This document shows, piece by piece, positions 1 through 7,882 of a DNA stretch of 19,473 nucleotides. This DNA is from Bacteroidales bacterium UBA4243 (lineage in GTDB: Bacteria > Bacteroidota > Bacteroidia > Bacteroidales > F082), in contig DGXB01000108.1 of the NCBI GenBank assembly GCA_002396205.1, positions 1 to 19,473 of the forward strand, given 5' to 3'. Position 1 is the stretch's first letter. Each line of letters opens with the position of its first letter. Made by a program: the position numbers and the translations under genes. Below the pieces are notes generated by a model that ran no database searches, was not told the DNA's origin, and saw only the letters and a program-made list of their open reading frames with translations.

Positions 1-1
1 C

Positions 2-592
2 TTCTACGAAGGCTACCCGATGAGCGAAGTCACCTTTCCCATCCGCGTGATGATGCAATTGGGCATCAAGTTCCTCATTCTCAGCAATGCAGCAGGCGGC
101 TTGAACCCAAGTTTCAAAGTCGGCGACATCATGATCATCACCGACCAAATCCACACCATGCCCAACCCGCTCATCGGGCCGCACGACGACCGTTTTGGCG
201 CCCGTTTCCCCGACATGAGTGAGCCTTACGACAAACGCCTCATCCGCATGGCCGATGACATCGCCCGCGAGAAAGGCATTGAGGTTCAACACGGTGTGTA
301 CTGCTCGACCACTGGACCGACCTACGAGACGCCCGCCGAATGCCGCTACTTCCGCATCATCGGGGCCGACACGATTGGCATGTCAACCACGCCCGAGGTC
401 ATCGTGGCGCGACAGGGCGGCCTGCCCGTCTTCGGCCTGAGCATCGTCTCCGACATGGGCAACATCTACGGCGAGGACCATCCCGTGAGCATCACACACG
501 AGGAAGTCATCAAGGCCGTGCACGCCGTCGAGCCGAAACTCATCACCCTCATCACCGAACTCATCCGCCGCAGCGCCGAAATCAAGTTCTGA
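2..592 (+). CDS. Purine nucleoside phosphorylase, 3' part (5' end outside window)
   Basis: The reading frame is already open at base 2 and ends at TGA 590-592, giving about 196 C-terminal residues of a family-I (trimeric) purine nucleoside phosphorylase. Such enzymes carry out phosphorolysis of purine nucleosides to free base and (deoxy)ribose-1-phosphate in the cytosol for purine salvage. Diagnostic stretches are NAAGGLN, the GPTYETPAE loop that contacts the base, and GADTIGMSTTPEVIVARQ. The position where mammalian enzymes have a base-contacting Asn (usually SLITN) reads SIVSD, so 6-oxopurine specificity should not be assumed. The stop overlaps the next start (TGATG), implying translational coupling with lpxH. 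The family call is secure; the gene symbol and substrate preference are not. Confidence 0.93.
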   Translation, partial: FYEGYPMSEVTFPIRVMMQLGIKFLILSNAAGGLNPSFKVGDIMIITDQIHTMPNPLIGPHDDRFGARFPDMSEPYDKRLIRMADDIAREKGIEVQHGVYCSTTGPTYETPAECRYFRIIGADTIGMSTTPEVIVARQGGLPVFGLSIVSDMGNIYGEDHPVSITHEEVIKAVHAVEPKLITLITELIRRSAEIKF

Positions 593-1344
593 TGGCCGTC
601 TATTTCGCCACCGATTTCCATTTGGGCATCCCCTCGCTTGAGGACAGCCACGACCGCGAAAGGAAACTCTTGCGCTTCTTGGACATGATTCGTCCCGACT
701 GCGAGGAACTTTACCTAATGGGTGACCTTTTCGATTTCTGGTTTGAATACAAGACCGTGATTCCCAAAGGTTTCGTGAGGCTTCAAGGCAAGTTGGCCGA
801 GTTCACCGATGCAGGCATTCCCGTCCATCTGTTCATCGGCAACCACGATTTGTGGTGTTTTGGCTATTTGCATGACGAATTGGGCATCGAACTGCACCGC
901 GAACCTGTGGTAAAGACGATAAAAGGCAAGAAATTCTTCCTCGTCCACGGCGACGGCAGAGGTCCGGGCGACCGAGGCTACAAGTTCCTGAAAAAAGTAT
1001 TCGAGTTCAAGCCTAACCAATGGCTATTCAAGTGGTTGCACCCTGATTTGGGCATTGGTTTGGCCTTGCGTTGGTCGCACAAGCACCGTCTGAAAAAACT
1101 CAAGAACGAAGTGGAGCGCGGCTATTACGACGACATCCCCAACACCCGCCTCTACCAATACGCCCAAGAGCAAGCCCAACTCGACCCGTCGATTGAGTTC
1201 TTCGTCTTCGGCCACCAGCACAAGCCCATGCAGTACAAGACTGGCAACCATGCCTTGACCACCGTCGTGGGAAATTGGATTTACGATTTCAGTTATGCCG
1301 TGTTTGATGGGGAGACGATGGAATTGAGGCGGTTTGAGAAATGA
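592..1344 (+). CDS. lpxH: UDP-2,3-diacylglucosamine diphosphatase LpxH
   Basis: This is a 250-residue calcineurin-like metallophosphoesterase that hydrolyses UDP-2,3-diacylglucosamine to lipid X and UMP, the fourth step of lipid A synthesis at the inner membrane. The metal-ligand motifs appear in order: D8-x-H10 (TDFHLG), GDLFDFW with D45, GNHD at 83-86, FLVHGDG with H119, and GHQH at 207-210. The length fits the LpxH family. The ATG at 592 overlaps the TGA of the preceding phosphorylase gene (TGATG). An in-frame open extension upstream lies entirely inside that gene in another frame and has no LpxH similarity, so 592 is the start. The neighbouring TamL-like gene is also concerned with the outer membrane. 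Confidence 0.93.
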   Translation: MAVYFATDFHLGIPSLEDSHDRERKLLRFLDMIRPDCEELYLMGDLFDFWFEYKTVIPKGFVRLQGKLAEFTDAGIPVHLFIGNHDLWCFGYLHDELGIELHREPVVKTIKGKKFFLVHGDGRGPGDRGYKFLKKVFEFKPNQWLFKWLHPDLGIGLALRWSHKHRLKKLKNEVERGYYDDIPNTRLYQYAQEQAQLDPSIEFFVFGHQHKPMQYKTGNHALTTVVGNWIYDFSYAVFDGETMELRRFEK

Positions 1345-1354
1345 AACTATTACA

Positions 1355-1391
1355 AATTGCAACAGTGGTTACTGTAACACAGGTTGCAATT
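1355..1391. promoter_or_regulatory. 37-bp symmetrical dyad between lpxH and the TamL-like gene
   Basis: Two nested inverted repeats share one centre at base 1373. The outer arms are AATTGCAAC (1355-1363) and GTTGCAATT (1383-1391). The inner dyad is GTTAC-T-GTAAC (1368-1378). The four bases between outer and inner arms on each side do not pair. No T-run follows, so a simple intrinsic terminator is unlikely. A protein-binding site for the downstream promoter, or a 3' processing hairpin for the lpxH mRNA, are both possible. Confidence 0.4.
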
Positions 1392-1449
1392 CGTTTGACA
1401 CTGTAAAAACAACTTTTCCCTAAAACACGGTTGTTTCTGAAGAAATCCC

Positions 1450-1457
1450 TATCTTTG
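1450..1457 (+). promoter_or_regulatory. Bacteroidota -7 element (TATCTTTG) for the TamL-like gene
   Basis: TATCTTTG matches the TAnnTTTG consensus of the Bacteroidota primary sigma factor and lies 17 bases before the ATG at 1475, giving a leader of about 10 nt. A -33 element is weak; the nearest TTG at 1431 is slightly too close. Confidence 0.65.
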
Positions 1458-1474
1458 CAAAAAAATACGCGGCA

Positions 1475-3790
1475 ATGTCTTGGAAAAAGCTCCATATCAT
1501 TCTCTTGCTGATGGCGACTGTCTTCATGTCGTCGTGCGCCCTCAATAGATTCGTGCCCGAAGGAAAGTGTTTGGTACAGAGCAACAAGGTCACCATCGAG
1601 GAGAAAAAGACCGACATCAGCAAGTCGGAGTTGTCGTCATACATCGCCCTAAAGCCTTACAAAGGTCCTTTGCAAACCCGATTTCCGACATGGGTGTGGT
1701 ATAAGGCGGAGAGAAGACCCAACAGCAAATTCTGGCAATGGATGAACCGCTCGTTCGGCAGGGAGCCCATTTATTACGACGAGGCCGGAGCCAACAAGTC
1801 GGCCAACCAAATGACCCGCTATCTCGACAACGTGGGCTATTTCCACTCCAAAGTGAGCCACACCGTGAAGAAAAAGGGTAAACGCGCCAAGGTAACCTAC
1901 CACGTCTATCCCTCGAATCCATACTATGTCAACAAGATAGACCGCGTCATCGACGACACGCTCATCAAACGCTACATCATGCGCGACAGTGCCAAGTTTG
2001 AGCTGAAGGAAGGCGACATCTACAATGCCTACAAGCTCAACAACCAACGCGAAGTCATCACCGAACGGATGAAAAACTCAGGCTATTACTTTTTCAGTCG
2101 CGACGACATCTACTACGAGGTGGACAGCAACTTCATGAACCACACGCTAAGCGTCACCATGAAACTGAAAAACAACGAGTTGGCTTTCAAGAAATACTAT
2201 ATCAACAAGATCAGCATCTATCCCGATTTCTCCATTTTCAGGATGAACGACCGTCCCGTCGACTCCATCACACTCACCCAAGAGGTGGGGCGCCGCAAAC
2301 GCATCAACCACCTGAATTTCTACTATTTCAACGCCCAAAAAGTGAAGCCGCAGTCCTTCTTGCGCTCGATCCAGATCCTTGAAGGCATGCCCTACAACCA
2401 GCGCAGCGTGACCAACACCTACAGGGCCTTGGGCAACTTCCGCCTCTTCAGCAACGTCAACATCGAATTCGACACAGTGAAGGTCGCCTCCGACACGCTC
2501 AACCGTCTCGACTGCCGCATCACGATGCAACAAAACGACGTGCATTCCTTCACCCTACAAGGCGAGGGTACCAACTCTGACGGCGACTTGGGCATCAAAG
2601 GCAGCTTGGCATATTCCAACAGGAACATCTTCCACGGAGCCGAGACCTTCCAACTCAGCCTTAAGGGCGGCCTTGAGGCACAAAAAATCATCGGCACAGA
2701 GGCCTCCGAGAGTGAAAAACGCATTTTCAACACCTGGGAATTGGGCATCACGGCCAGCCTTCTCTTCCCGAAATTCCTAGGGCCTTTCTCATCCATCACA
2801 TTGGCCCGCGACTACCAACCCACCACTACCATGTCGTTGGGATTCAATGCGCAAACGCGCTACTACTACTCGCGCTACATCACCACGGCCTCCTACAGCT
2901 ACGACTGGAAAACCAACTATCGGCTCGCCCAAGCCCTTTCACCGCTCTACCTCAACAGCGTGAAAATCGCCAACATCAACCCTATCTTCCAGCAGTATTT
3001 GGACAACGAGACGAGCCAAAGGAAAAAGGCACAATACACAAGCCACCTGCTCATGGGCCTGCGCTATTCGTTGACCTACAACACCCAAAGCATCAACAAG
3101 TCGGGCAGCTTTTTCTACCTGCGTGCCGACTTCGAGACGAGCGGCAACCTCATCTCGCTATTTAACAAGACCAAAATCGTCTCCACAAACGCCAACGGGC
3201 AGCATGAGATCTTCGGCATACCCTACGCCCAATATGTCAGGAGCAGCTTCGACATCAGGCAACACCTCGACTTAGGTGCCGAGACGTGGCTCGTCATGCG
3301 CCAATTCGTCGGCATCGGCGTGCCCTATGGCAACTCGCAAGACCTGCCCTTCGAGCGCAGCTTCTACGGCGGCGGCGCCAACGGACTGCGCGGTTGGCTC
3401 TACCGCACCGTCGGCCCTGGTGGCTACGTCCCCGTTTCCGACGACATCGAAAAGACCGGCGACTTGCAGTTGGAATTCAACACCGAGCTGCGGTTCCCCG
3501 TCTACAACATCATCAATGGGGCTGTGTTCGTCGATGCCGGCAACATCTGGACTTTCCATCCCAACGAGTCGATGCCCAACGCAGAATTCAAGTTCGACAG
3601 CTTTTACAAGCAAATCGCGCTCGACGCCGGCATTGGCATCAGGCTCGACGTCTCGTTCCTCCTGCTCCGTTTCGACATCGCCTACGCCATGCGCAACCCC
3701 TCCCCCAACGACTCGGGCAGCCATTGGAACTTCGGTAATCTACAAGCCAACAACATCAGGCTGCAAGCCGGTATCGGATACCCCTTCTGA
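1475..3790 (+). CDS. Omp85-family outer-membrane assembly lipoprotein (TamL/TamA-like)
   Basis: This 771-residue protein begins with a lipoprotein signal (K4-K5, a hydrophobic run, and FMSSC with acylated Cys21). POTRA-type repeats follow over roughly residues 30-380, then a C-terminal 16-strand-type barrel (about 400-771). The barrel holds the conserved Omp85 loop motif GGGANGLRGW near residue 640 and ends in the aromatic residue expected of a beta-signal (IGYPF). In Bacteroidota, Omp85 proteins with a lipobox are known as TamL, a lipid-anchored TamA variant that works with TamB in inserting or supporting outer-membrane proteins. No TamB gene adjoins it here. The alternative, BamA, is less likely because BamA lacks the lipobox and has five POTRA domains. 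The helicase gene starts three bases after its stop. Confidence 0.85.
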   Translation: MSWKKLHIILLLMATVFMSSCALNRFVPEGKCLVQSNKVTIEEKKTDISKSELSSYIALKPYKGPLQTRFPTWVWYKAERRPNSKFWQWMNRSFGREPIYYDEAGANKSANQMTRYLDNVGYFHSKVSHTVKKKGKRAKVTYHVYPSNPYYVNKIDRVIDDTLIKRYIMRDSAKFELKEGDIYNAYKLNNQREVITERMKNSGYYFFSRDDIYYEVDSNFMNHTLSVTMKLKNNELAFKKYYINKISIYPDFSIFRMNDRPVDSITLTQEVGRRKRINHLNFYYFNAQKVKPQSFLRSIQILEGMPYNQRSVTNTYRALGNFRLFSNVNIEFDTVKVASDTLNRLDCRITMQQNDVHSFTLQGEGTNSDGDLGIKGSLAYSNRNIFHGAETFQLSLKGGLEAQKIIGTEASESEKRIFNTWELGITASLLFPKFLGPFSSITLARDYQPTTTMSLGFNAQTRYYYSRYITTASYSYDWKTNYRLAQALSPLYLNSVKIANINPIFQQYLDNETSQRKKAQYTSHLLMGLRYSLTYNTQSINKSGSFFYLRADFETSGNLISLFNKTKIVSTNANGQHEIFGIPYAQYVRSSFDIRQHLDLGAETWLVMRQFVGIGVPYGNSQDLPFERSFYGGGANGLRGWLYRTVGPGGYVPVSDDIEKTGDLQLEFNTELRFPVYNIINGAVFVDAGNIWTFHPNESMPNAEFKFDSFYKQIALDAGIGIRLDVSFLLLRFDIAYAMRNPSPNDSGSHWNFGNLQANNIRLQAGIGYPF

Positions 3791-3793
3791 GCC

Positions 3794-5212
3794 ATGCCGA
3801 CCCGCAGCGAACTATACGGACATTTGGTTCAATCCTTCGGTTTCGAGCCTACCGAAGGACAGGCCACCGTGCTTTACCATTTGGCCGCTTTCCTGCTTTC
3901 GCAAAAAGAGAACCCCACCTATATCCTAAGGGGGTATGCCGGCACGGGCAAAACCTCGTTGGTCAAGACTCTGGTGCGTACCTTGCCCTCCATCGGCATG
4001 AAACACGTGCTGCTGGCCCCCACGGGAAGAGCCGCCAAGGTGCTGAGCAGCTATACCCGACAAAACGCCTCGACCATCCACCGTCGCATCTACCAAGCCA
4101 TGACCTTCCCCGACGGGAGCATCCGCATAGCGAGAGGCGAAAACAAAGCCAAAAACACTTTGTTTATCGTCGACGAAGCCTCCATGATTGGCGAACAAAG
4201 GGATTTCGGCGGATCGAGCCTCCTCGACGACCTGCTGAGCTACGTCTTCAGCGGCGAAAACTGCCGTCTGCTCCTGATTGGCGACACAGCCCAGCTGCCC
4301 CCAGTGGAAAGCCGCGAAAGCCCTGCCCTGGATTGCGAATACCTGAAATCGGAGTTTCCCGTCACCGTAGCCACCTTCGAGCTGACCGAGGTGAAACGAC
4401 AAGCCCTTGAATCGGGCATCCTTTACAACGCCACCGACATCAGGCAACTCTTGGGGCAAAACCTTTACGAATACGAACTGCCCATTTTCCACATAGAAGG
4501 GTTCGACGACATCAAAAAGATTGAGCCAGAGACCTTTGAGGAGATGCTTCACAACGCATTTGCCAACAGTGCCGAAAACGAGGCCGTCATCGTGTGCAAA
4601 TCGAACAAAAGAGCCAACCTGTTCAACCAAGCCATCAGGGGAAGGATACTGAACATTGAGGGAGAGATTGCCACTGGCGACAAGCTGATGGTCGTCAAAA
4701 ACAACTACTACTGGGCTGAAGGCAACCAAGCCATCAGTTTCATCGCCAACGGCGACATGGCCGAAATACGCAAGATCAAGCGCTTCGAGGAAATGTACGG
4801 GTTCCGCTTCGCCGACGTGGAATTAGGCTTCACCGACTATCAAGACCAACCCAACATGGAGGCGAAAATCATTTTAGACACCCTTTACAGCAACAGTCCA
4901 TCGCTGACAGAAGAGGAAAACAAACGGCTGTTTGCGGCCATTGAGGAAGACTACATGGACATCCCGAACCGCCGCGACCGCTACAAGGAGATGAAGAAAA
5001 ACCCATGGTTCAACGCCTTGCAGGTGAAATTCGCATACGCGCTCACCTGCCACAAGACCCAAGGCGGACAATGGGCCACCGTTTTCATCGACTCGTCGTT
5101 CAACCAAAAGGAAACGCTCGAAGTGGAAGACCTACGTTGGATTTACACCGCCTTGACCCGGGCGCAGGAGCGAGTGTATTTTGTGAATTTCAAGGACGAA
5201 TTTTTTGGATAA
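3794..5212 (+). CDS. RecD/Dda-like superfamily 1 DNA helicase
   Basis: This 472-residue ATP-dependent helicase has Walker A GYAGTGKT (47-54), motif Ia APTGRAAKVL (75-84), Walker B IVDEAS (125-130) and motif III GDTAQLPPV (163-171). The late motifs are a TCHKTQGGQW block and YTALTRAQERVYFV at the end. This order is typical of the short RecD-like/Dda-like 5'-3' helicases (UvrD_C_2 C-terminus) found as stand-alone proteins in Bacteroidota. It is not RecD of a RecBCD complex, since no recB or recC is nearby and the N-terminal domain is missing. The ATG lies three bases after the TamL-like stop, so the two genes are probably co-transcribed. Its exact role in replication fork or repair processing cannot be read from the sequence. 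Confidence 0.88.
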   Translation: MPTRSELYGHLVQSFGFEPTEGQATVLYHLAAFLLSQKENPTYILRGYAGTGKTSLVKTLVRTLPSIGMKHVLLAPTGRAAKVLSSYTRQNASTIHRRIYQAMTFPDGSIRIARGENKAKNTLFIVDEASMIGEQRDFGGSSLLDDLLSYVFSGENCRLLLIGDTAQLPPVESRESPALDCEYLKSEFPVTVATFELTEVKRQALESGILYNATDIRQLLGQNLYEYELPIFHIEGFDDIKKIEPETFEEMLHNAFANSAENEAVIVCKSNKRANLFNQAIRGRILNIEGEIATGDKLMVVKNNYYWAEGNQAISFIANGDMAEIRKIKRFEEMYGFRFADVELGFTDYQDQPNMEAKIILDTLYSNSPSLTEEENKRLFAAIEEDYMDIPNRRDRYKEMKKNPWFNALQVKFAYALTCHKTQGGQWATVFIDSSFNQKETLEVEDLRWIYTALTRAQERVYFVNFKDEFFG

Positions 5213-5300
5213 ACCCTTAAAACGTTCTTTCCGCGACAACCTAATACGATATATTGGCCAGGCATGGGTCAAGATACGGTTTTCTGTAACATGAAAAAAG

Positions 5301-5363
5301 ATGCCTACAGCTTCAAGCAACCGATGGGCACCACAAAGATGCCGTCGGGGCGGCGGTAGGCAT
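5301..5363. repeat. Inverted repeat in the convergent helicase/mutS2 gap
   Basis: ATGCCTAC (5301-5308) pairs exactly with GTAGGCAT (5356-5363). Between them a second, imperfect pairing is possible (CCGATGGGCA near 5321 with TGCCGTCGG near 5340). There is no T-run, so it is not a canonical intrinsic terminator, but it lies where two converging transcripts should end. Confidence 0.4.
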
Positions 5364-5370
5364 ACTTCAT
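5305..5370 (-). other. Possible 21-codon small ORF after mutS2
   Basis: ATG at 5370 opens a 21-residue frame ending at TAG 5305-5307 (begins MKYAYRRPDG). It overlaps by ATGA the stop of an even shorter frame (MKNHQLGE, 5393-5367) that starts just after mutS2. The coupling geometry and the non-random peptide make it worth listing. However, part of the arrangement comes from the 17-bp direct repeat, and nothing shows that it is translated. Confidence 0.15.
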
Positions 5371-5405
5371 TCACCAAGTTGATGGTTTTTCATTCACCAA
5401 GTTGA
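5366..5405. repeat. Two exact 17-bp direct repeats, 23-bp period
   Basis: TTCATTCACCAAGTTGA occurs at 5366-5382 and again at 5389-5405, ending five bases before the mutS2 stop. On the mutS2 strand each copy encodes an out-of-gene QLGE-stop tail in different phases, as expected from a local tandem duplication at the 3' end of the gene. Confidence 0.9.
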
Positions 5406-5410
5406 GGTGA

Positions 5411-7801
5411 TTATCTGAAATAAACTCTGGTGATTCCCGTGCCGCCCGTTTCGAGCGAGGCGTCGCAGAAGTGCTCCACCTCGCGCATGTGGCTGAGCTT
5501 TTCGCGGATGAGCTTGCGCAGGATGCCGTTGCCTTTGCCGTGGAGGATGCTCACTTCCTTGATGCTCAAAAGTTTGGCTTCGTCCAAATACTTGTCGACG
5601 ATGTCCAAGGCTTCTTCGGCACGATGGCCGCGCACGTCTAAGGTGAGGTCGAAGTGCTCGGCTTTTTCGCTGAGGTCGGCGGCAATGCCTCTCTGCCAGT
5701 TGCGTTGGGTCTTGCGTGCCTCGGCGCGGCTCACCTTGCGGAGCTTGTCGGGGCTGGTGCGCAGGCGGATGCTGTCGAAGAGGATGGTGGCGTCGGTGTC
5801 GCTGATGGACAGGATCTCGCCCACCACCTGCATGTCGTCGATGCAAACGGTGTCGCCCACTTTCAAGACGGCCTCGGCTTCTTCTTTTTTCTTTTGCTCG
5901 GCCACTTCCTTGGCCTTTTTCGCGATTTCCTCTTTGGTCTTTTCGAGGTTCTGGCGTATCTCCTTGGTCTTGGTCTTCTCGGCTTGTGCCTCCTTGATTT
6001 CGCGGATGGTACGCTCAATCTGGCTGTTGGCCTTCTGGATCAGCTCTTGTGCCTCGGCTGCCGCGTCGCGCATGAGTTGTTTCTTCTTGCCTTCGAGTTC
6101 GGCGAGCAATTTCTTGTATTTCTCCACCACCTCGGTGAGCAGCTGGTCGGCAATGCGCAGGTCTTGTTCTTTCTTGCGGATGGCTTTCTTGTCGACTTCG
6201 AGCTGTTGCAGCTGCTTTTCGAACTTGAGGTGCTGGTCGCCGGTTATGTTGGCGGCGTCGTCGAGGATGTGTTTTGGGAAGCCGATTTTTTTGGCGATTT
6301 CGAAGGCGAATGACGAGCCAGGCTTGCCGGTCAGCATGATGTACATGGGCTGCATGAACTTGGTGTCGAACAGCATGGCGCCGTTGATGATGCCTTCGTG
6401 GTTGTCGGCCAAGAGCTTGAGGTTGGCATAGTGCGTGGTGACCATGCCAAAGGCTTGTTTCTTGTTGAGTTCCAATAGGATGGCCTCGGCGATGGCACCG
6501 CCCAATTGTGGCTCGGTGCCCGTACCGAACTCGTCGATGAGGAACAAAGTCTTTTCGTCGGCATTTTCCAAGAGAGCCTTCATATTAATAAGGTGTGAGC
6601 TGTAGGTCGAAAGGTCATCCAAAATGGACTGCTCGTCGCCGATGTCGATGAAAAGGTTCTCGAAAATGCCGCATTCCGAATCGACGCGCATGGGAGGCAT
6701 GAGGCCGCATTGCAGCATGTATTGCAGCAGCCCCGTAGTTTTCAGGCACACCGACTTGCCGCCCGCGTTGGGGCCGCTGATGACGAGGATGCGCTCCTTT
6801 TCATCGAGTTGTAAATCCAACGGGACAACTTGTTTTCCTTGGGCTTTCAGCTTCTTTTCCAAGAGTGGATGTCGCGCCTGCTGCCAATTAATATAAGGTG
6901 TGTCGCGGAGTTCAGGCTTCACGCCTCCGATTTCTTGAGCTAACAACGCCTTGGCGCGGATGAAGTCGAGTTCGCCCAAAAGGTTCCAGGCTTTGCGCAA
7001 CTCGCTGAGGTAAGGTCGCAGCAACCTTGTGAAAGCCATGAGGATGCGGTGGATTTCGCGACGCTCGGCGTATTCCAGTTCCTTGATTTCGTTGGAGGTG
7101 TCGAAGATTTCCGCCGGCTCGATGTAGACGGTCTGTCCCGTGGCCGACTCGTCGTGGATGAAGCCACGGATGGCGCGTTTGTCGCCCGCCTTCACAGGGA
7201 TGACCAAACGCCCGTCGCGGATGGTGATTTCCGACTTTTGGTCGACCCAGCCAGCGGTCTTGGCGTCGCCCATGATCTGGCGGATGCGCTTCTCGATGCC
7301 GCCTTGCTTGCGGCGGATGCTCTGTCGGATCTCAAGCAATTCGGTGGAAGCATTATCGGGGATTTCGCCTTTGTCGTCGACGAGACGGTTTACTTCGGTG
7401 AAAACTGTTCGGTCGATGAAAATATTCTCAATCAGCGACTTGAGTTCCGGGTATTGCTCGGCACTTTCGGAGTGTCCGAAACGAAGGATGCCTTCGAGTG
7501 CGTTGAGCGAAGGCTTGAGGGCAAACAAATCCTCCACGCTGAGGCAGGTGCCTTCGATTTGGATTTGGTGGAAGGCCTCGCGCAGGTCGTGGAAGTCGCG
7601 CATGGGGAATGGAACGCCCGTTTGCAGCAGGCGGAGAAACTCGTCGGTTTGCTCCAAACTCTTGACGATGAAGGATTTGTCGGTCGAAAAAGCCATCTCG
7701 TCCGCTTTCTCCAGTCCCATCTGGCTGATGCAGTGGTCGGAAATCATCTGTCGGACGCTGTGGAAGCCGATTTTTTGTTCAAAGTTGTTGGGATAGATCA
7801 C
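5411..7801 (-). CDS. mutS2: Endonuclease MutS2 (GTG start)
   Basis: From the GTG at 7801 this is a 796-residue MutS2. It has an N-terminal lever/clamp region, an ABC-type ATPase with Walker A GPNAGGKS (343-350) and a Walker B/signature block LFLIDEFGTGTEP, then a long charged coiled coil. A C-terminal Smr nuclease domain follows with LDVRGHRAEEAL and the HGKGNGILR loop. MutS2 proteins act on recombination intermediates or, in other phyla, on stalled ribosomes. Without MutL-type mismatch-repair partners here, no choice is made. I chose GTG because family members begin (M)IYPxNFEQKIGF at this point. An upstream in-frame ATG at 7855 lies inside a terminator hairpin and before the -7 element, so it could not be on the transcript. 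Confidence 0.92.
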   Translation of the reverse strand: MIYPNNFEQKIGFHSVRQMISDHCISQMGLEKADEMAFSTDKSFIVKSLEQTDEFLRLLQTGVPFPMRDFHDLREAFHQIQIEGTCLSVEDLFALKPSLNALEGILRFGHSESAEQYPELKSLIENIFIDRTVFTEVNRLVDDKGEIPDNASTELLEIRQSIRRKQGGIEKRIRQIMGDAKTAGWVDQKSEITIRDGRLVIPVKAGDKRAIRGFIHDESATGQTVYIEPAEIFDTSNEIKELEYAERREIHRILMAFTRLLRPYLSELRKAWNLLGELDFIRAKALLAQEIGGVKPELRDTPYINWQQARHPLLEKKLKAQGKQVVPLDLQLDEKERILVISGPNAGGKSVCLKTTGLLQYMLQCGLMPPMRVDSECGIFENLFIDIGDEQSILDDLSTYSSHLINMKALLENADEKTLFLIDEFGTGTEPQLGGAIAEAILLELNKKQAFGMVTTHYANLKLLADNHEGIINGAMLFDTKFMQPMYIMLTGKPGSSFAFEIAKKIGFPKHILDDAANITGDQHLKFEKQLQQLEVDKKAIRKKEQDLRIADQLLTEVVEKYKKLLAELEGKKKQLMRDAAAEAQELIQKANSQIERTIREIKEAQAEKTKTKEIRQNLEKTKEEIAKKAKEVAEQKKKEEAEAVLKVGDTVCIDDMQVVGEILSISDTDATILFDSIRLRTSPDKLRKVSRAEARKTQRNWQRGIAADLSEKAEHFDLTLDVRGHRAEEALDIVDKYLDEAKLLSIKEVSILHGKGNGILRKLIREKLSHMREVEHFCDASLETGGTGITRVYFR

Positions 7802-7822
7802 TGATTGGTGAATTTTGGGGTG

Positions 7823-7830
7823 CAAAGTTA
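7823..7830 (-). promoter_or_regulatory. -7 element (TAACTTTG) for mutS2
   Basis: On the minus strand TAACTTTG matches TAnnTTTG and lies 21 bases upstream of the GTG at 7801. It directly follows the terminator of the preceding gene, so mutS2 is probably transcribed on its own. Confidence 0.65.
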
Positions 7831-7833
7831 CAT

Positions 7834-7861
7834 AAAAAAGCCCGAATGCGAGCATCCGGGC
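7834..7861 (-). terminator. Intrinsic terminator after the lipoprotein gene
   Basis: On the minus strand GCCCGGATGC / GCATTCGGGC form a 10-bp stem (one G-U pair, two-base nominal loop at 7850-7851), followed by six T residues (plus-strand A run 7834-7839). It lies 21 bases after the stop of the lipoprotein gene. Confidence 0.85.
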
Positions 7862-7882
7862 TTGATTTAGGATGAATCTTGA

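Noticed and set aside
340..591. Upstream in-frame extension of lpxH by 84 codons
   Set aside because: It overlaps the purine nucleoside phosphorylase gene in another frame, is His/Arg-rich, and LpxH similarity begins exactly at 592.
3276..3929. 217-codon frame overlapping the 3' end of the TamL-like gene and the helicase start
   Set aside because: It is Ser/Thr/Pro-rich, out of frame with two real genes, and straddles their junction; both real genes have clear motifs through this stretch.
5430..6431. Long open frame of 333 codons antisense to mutS2
   Set aside because: It is Ser/Leu-rich low-complexity, lies wholly inside a well-supported gene on the other strand, and has no recognisable motif; it is a codon-phase shadow. 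The same applies to the frames at 7049-7804 and 9003-9743.
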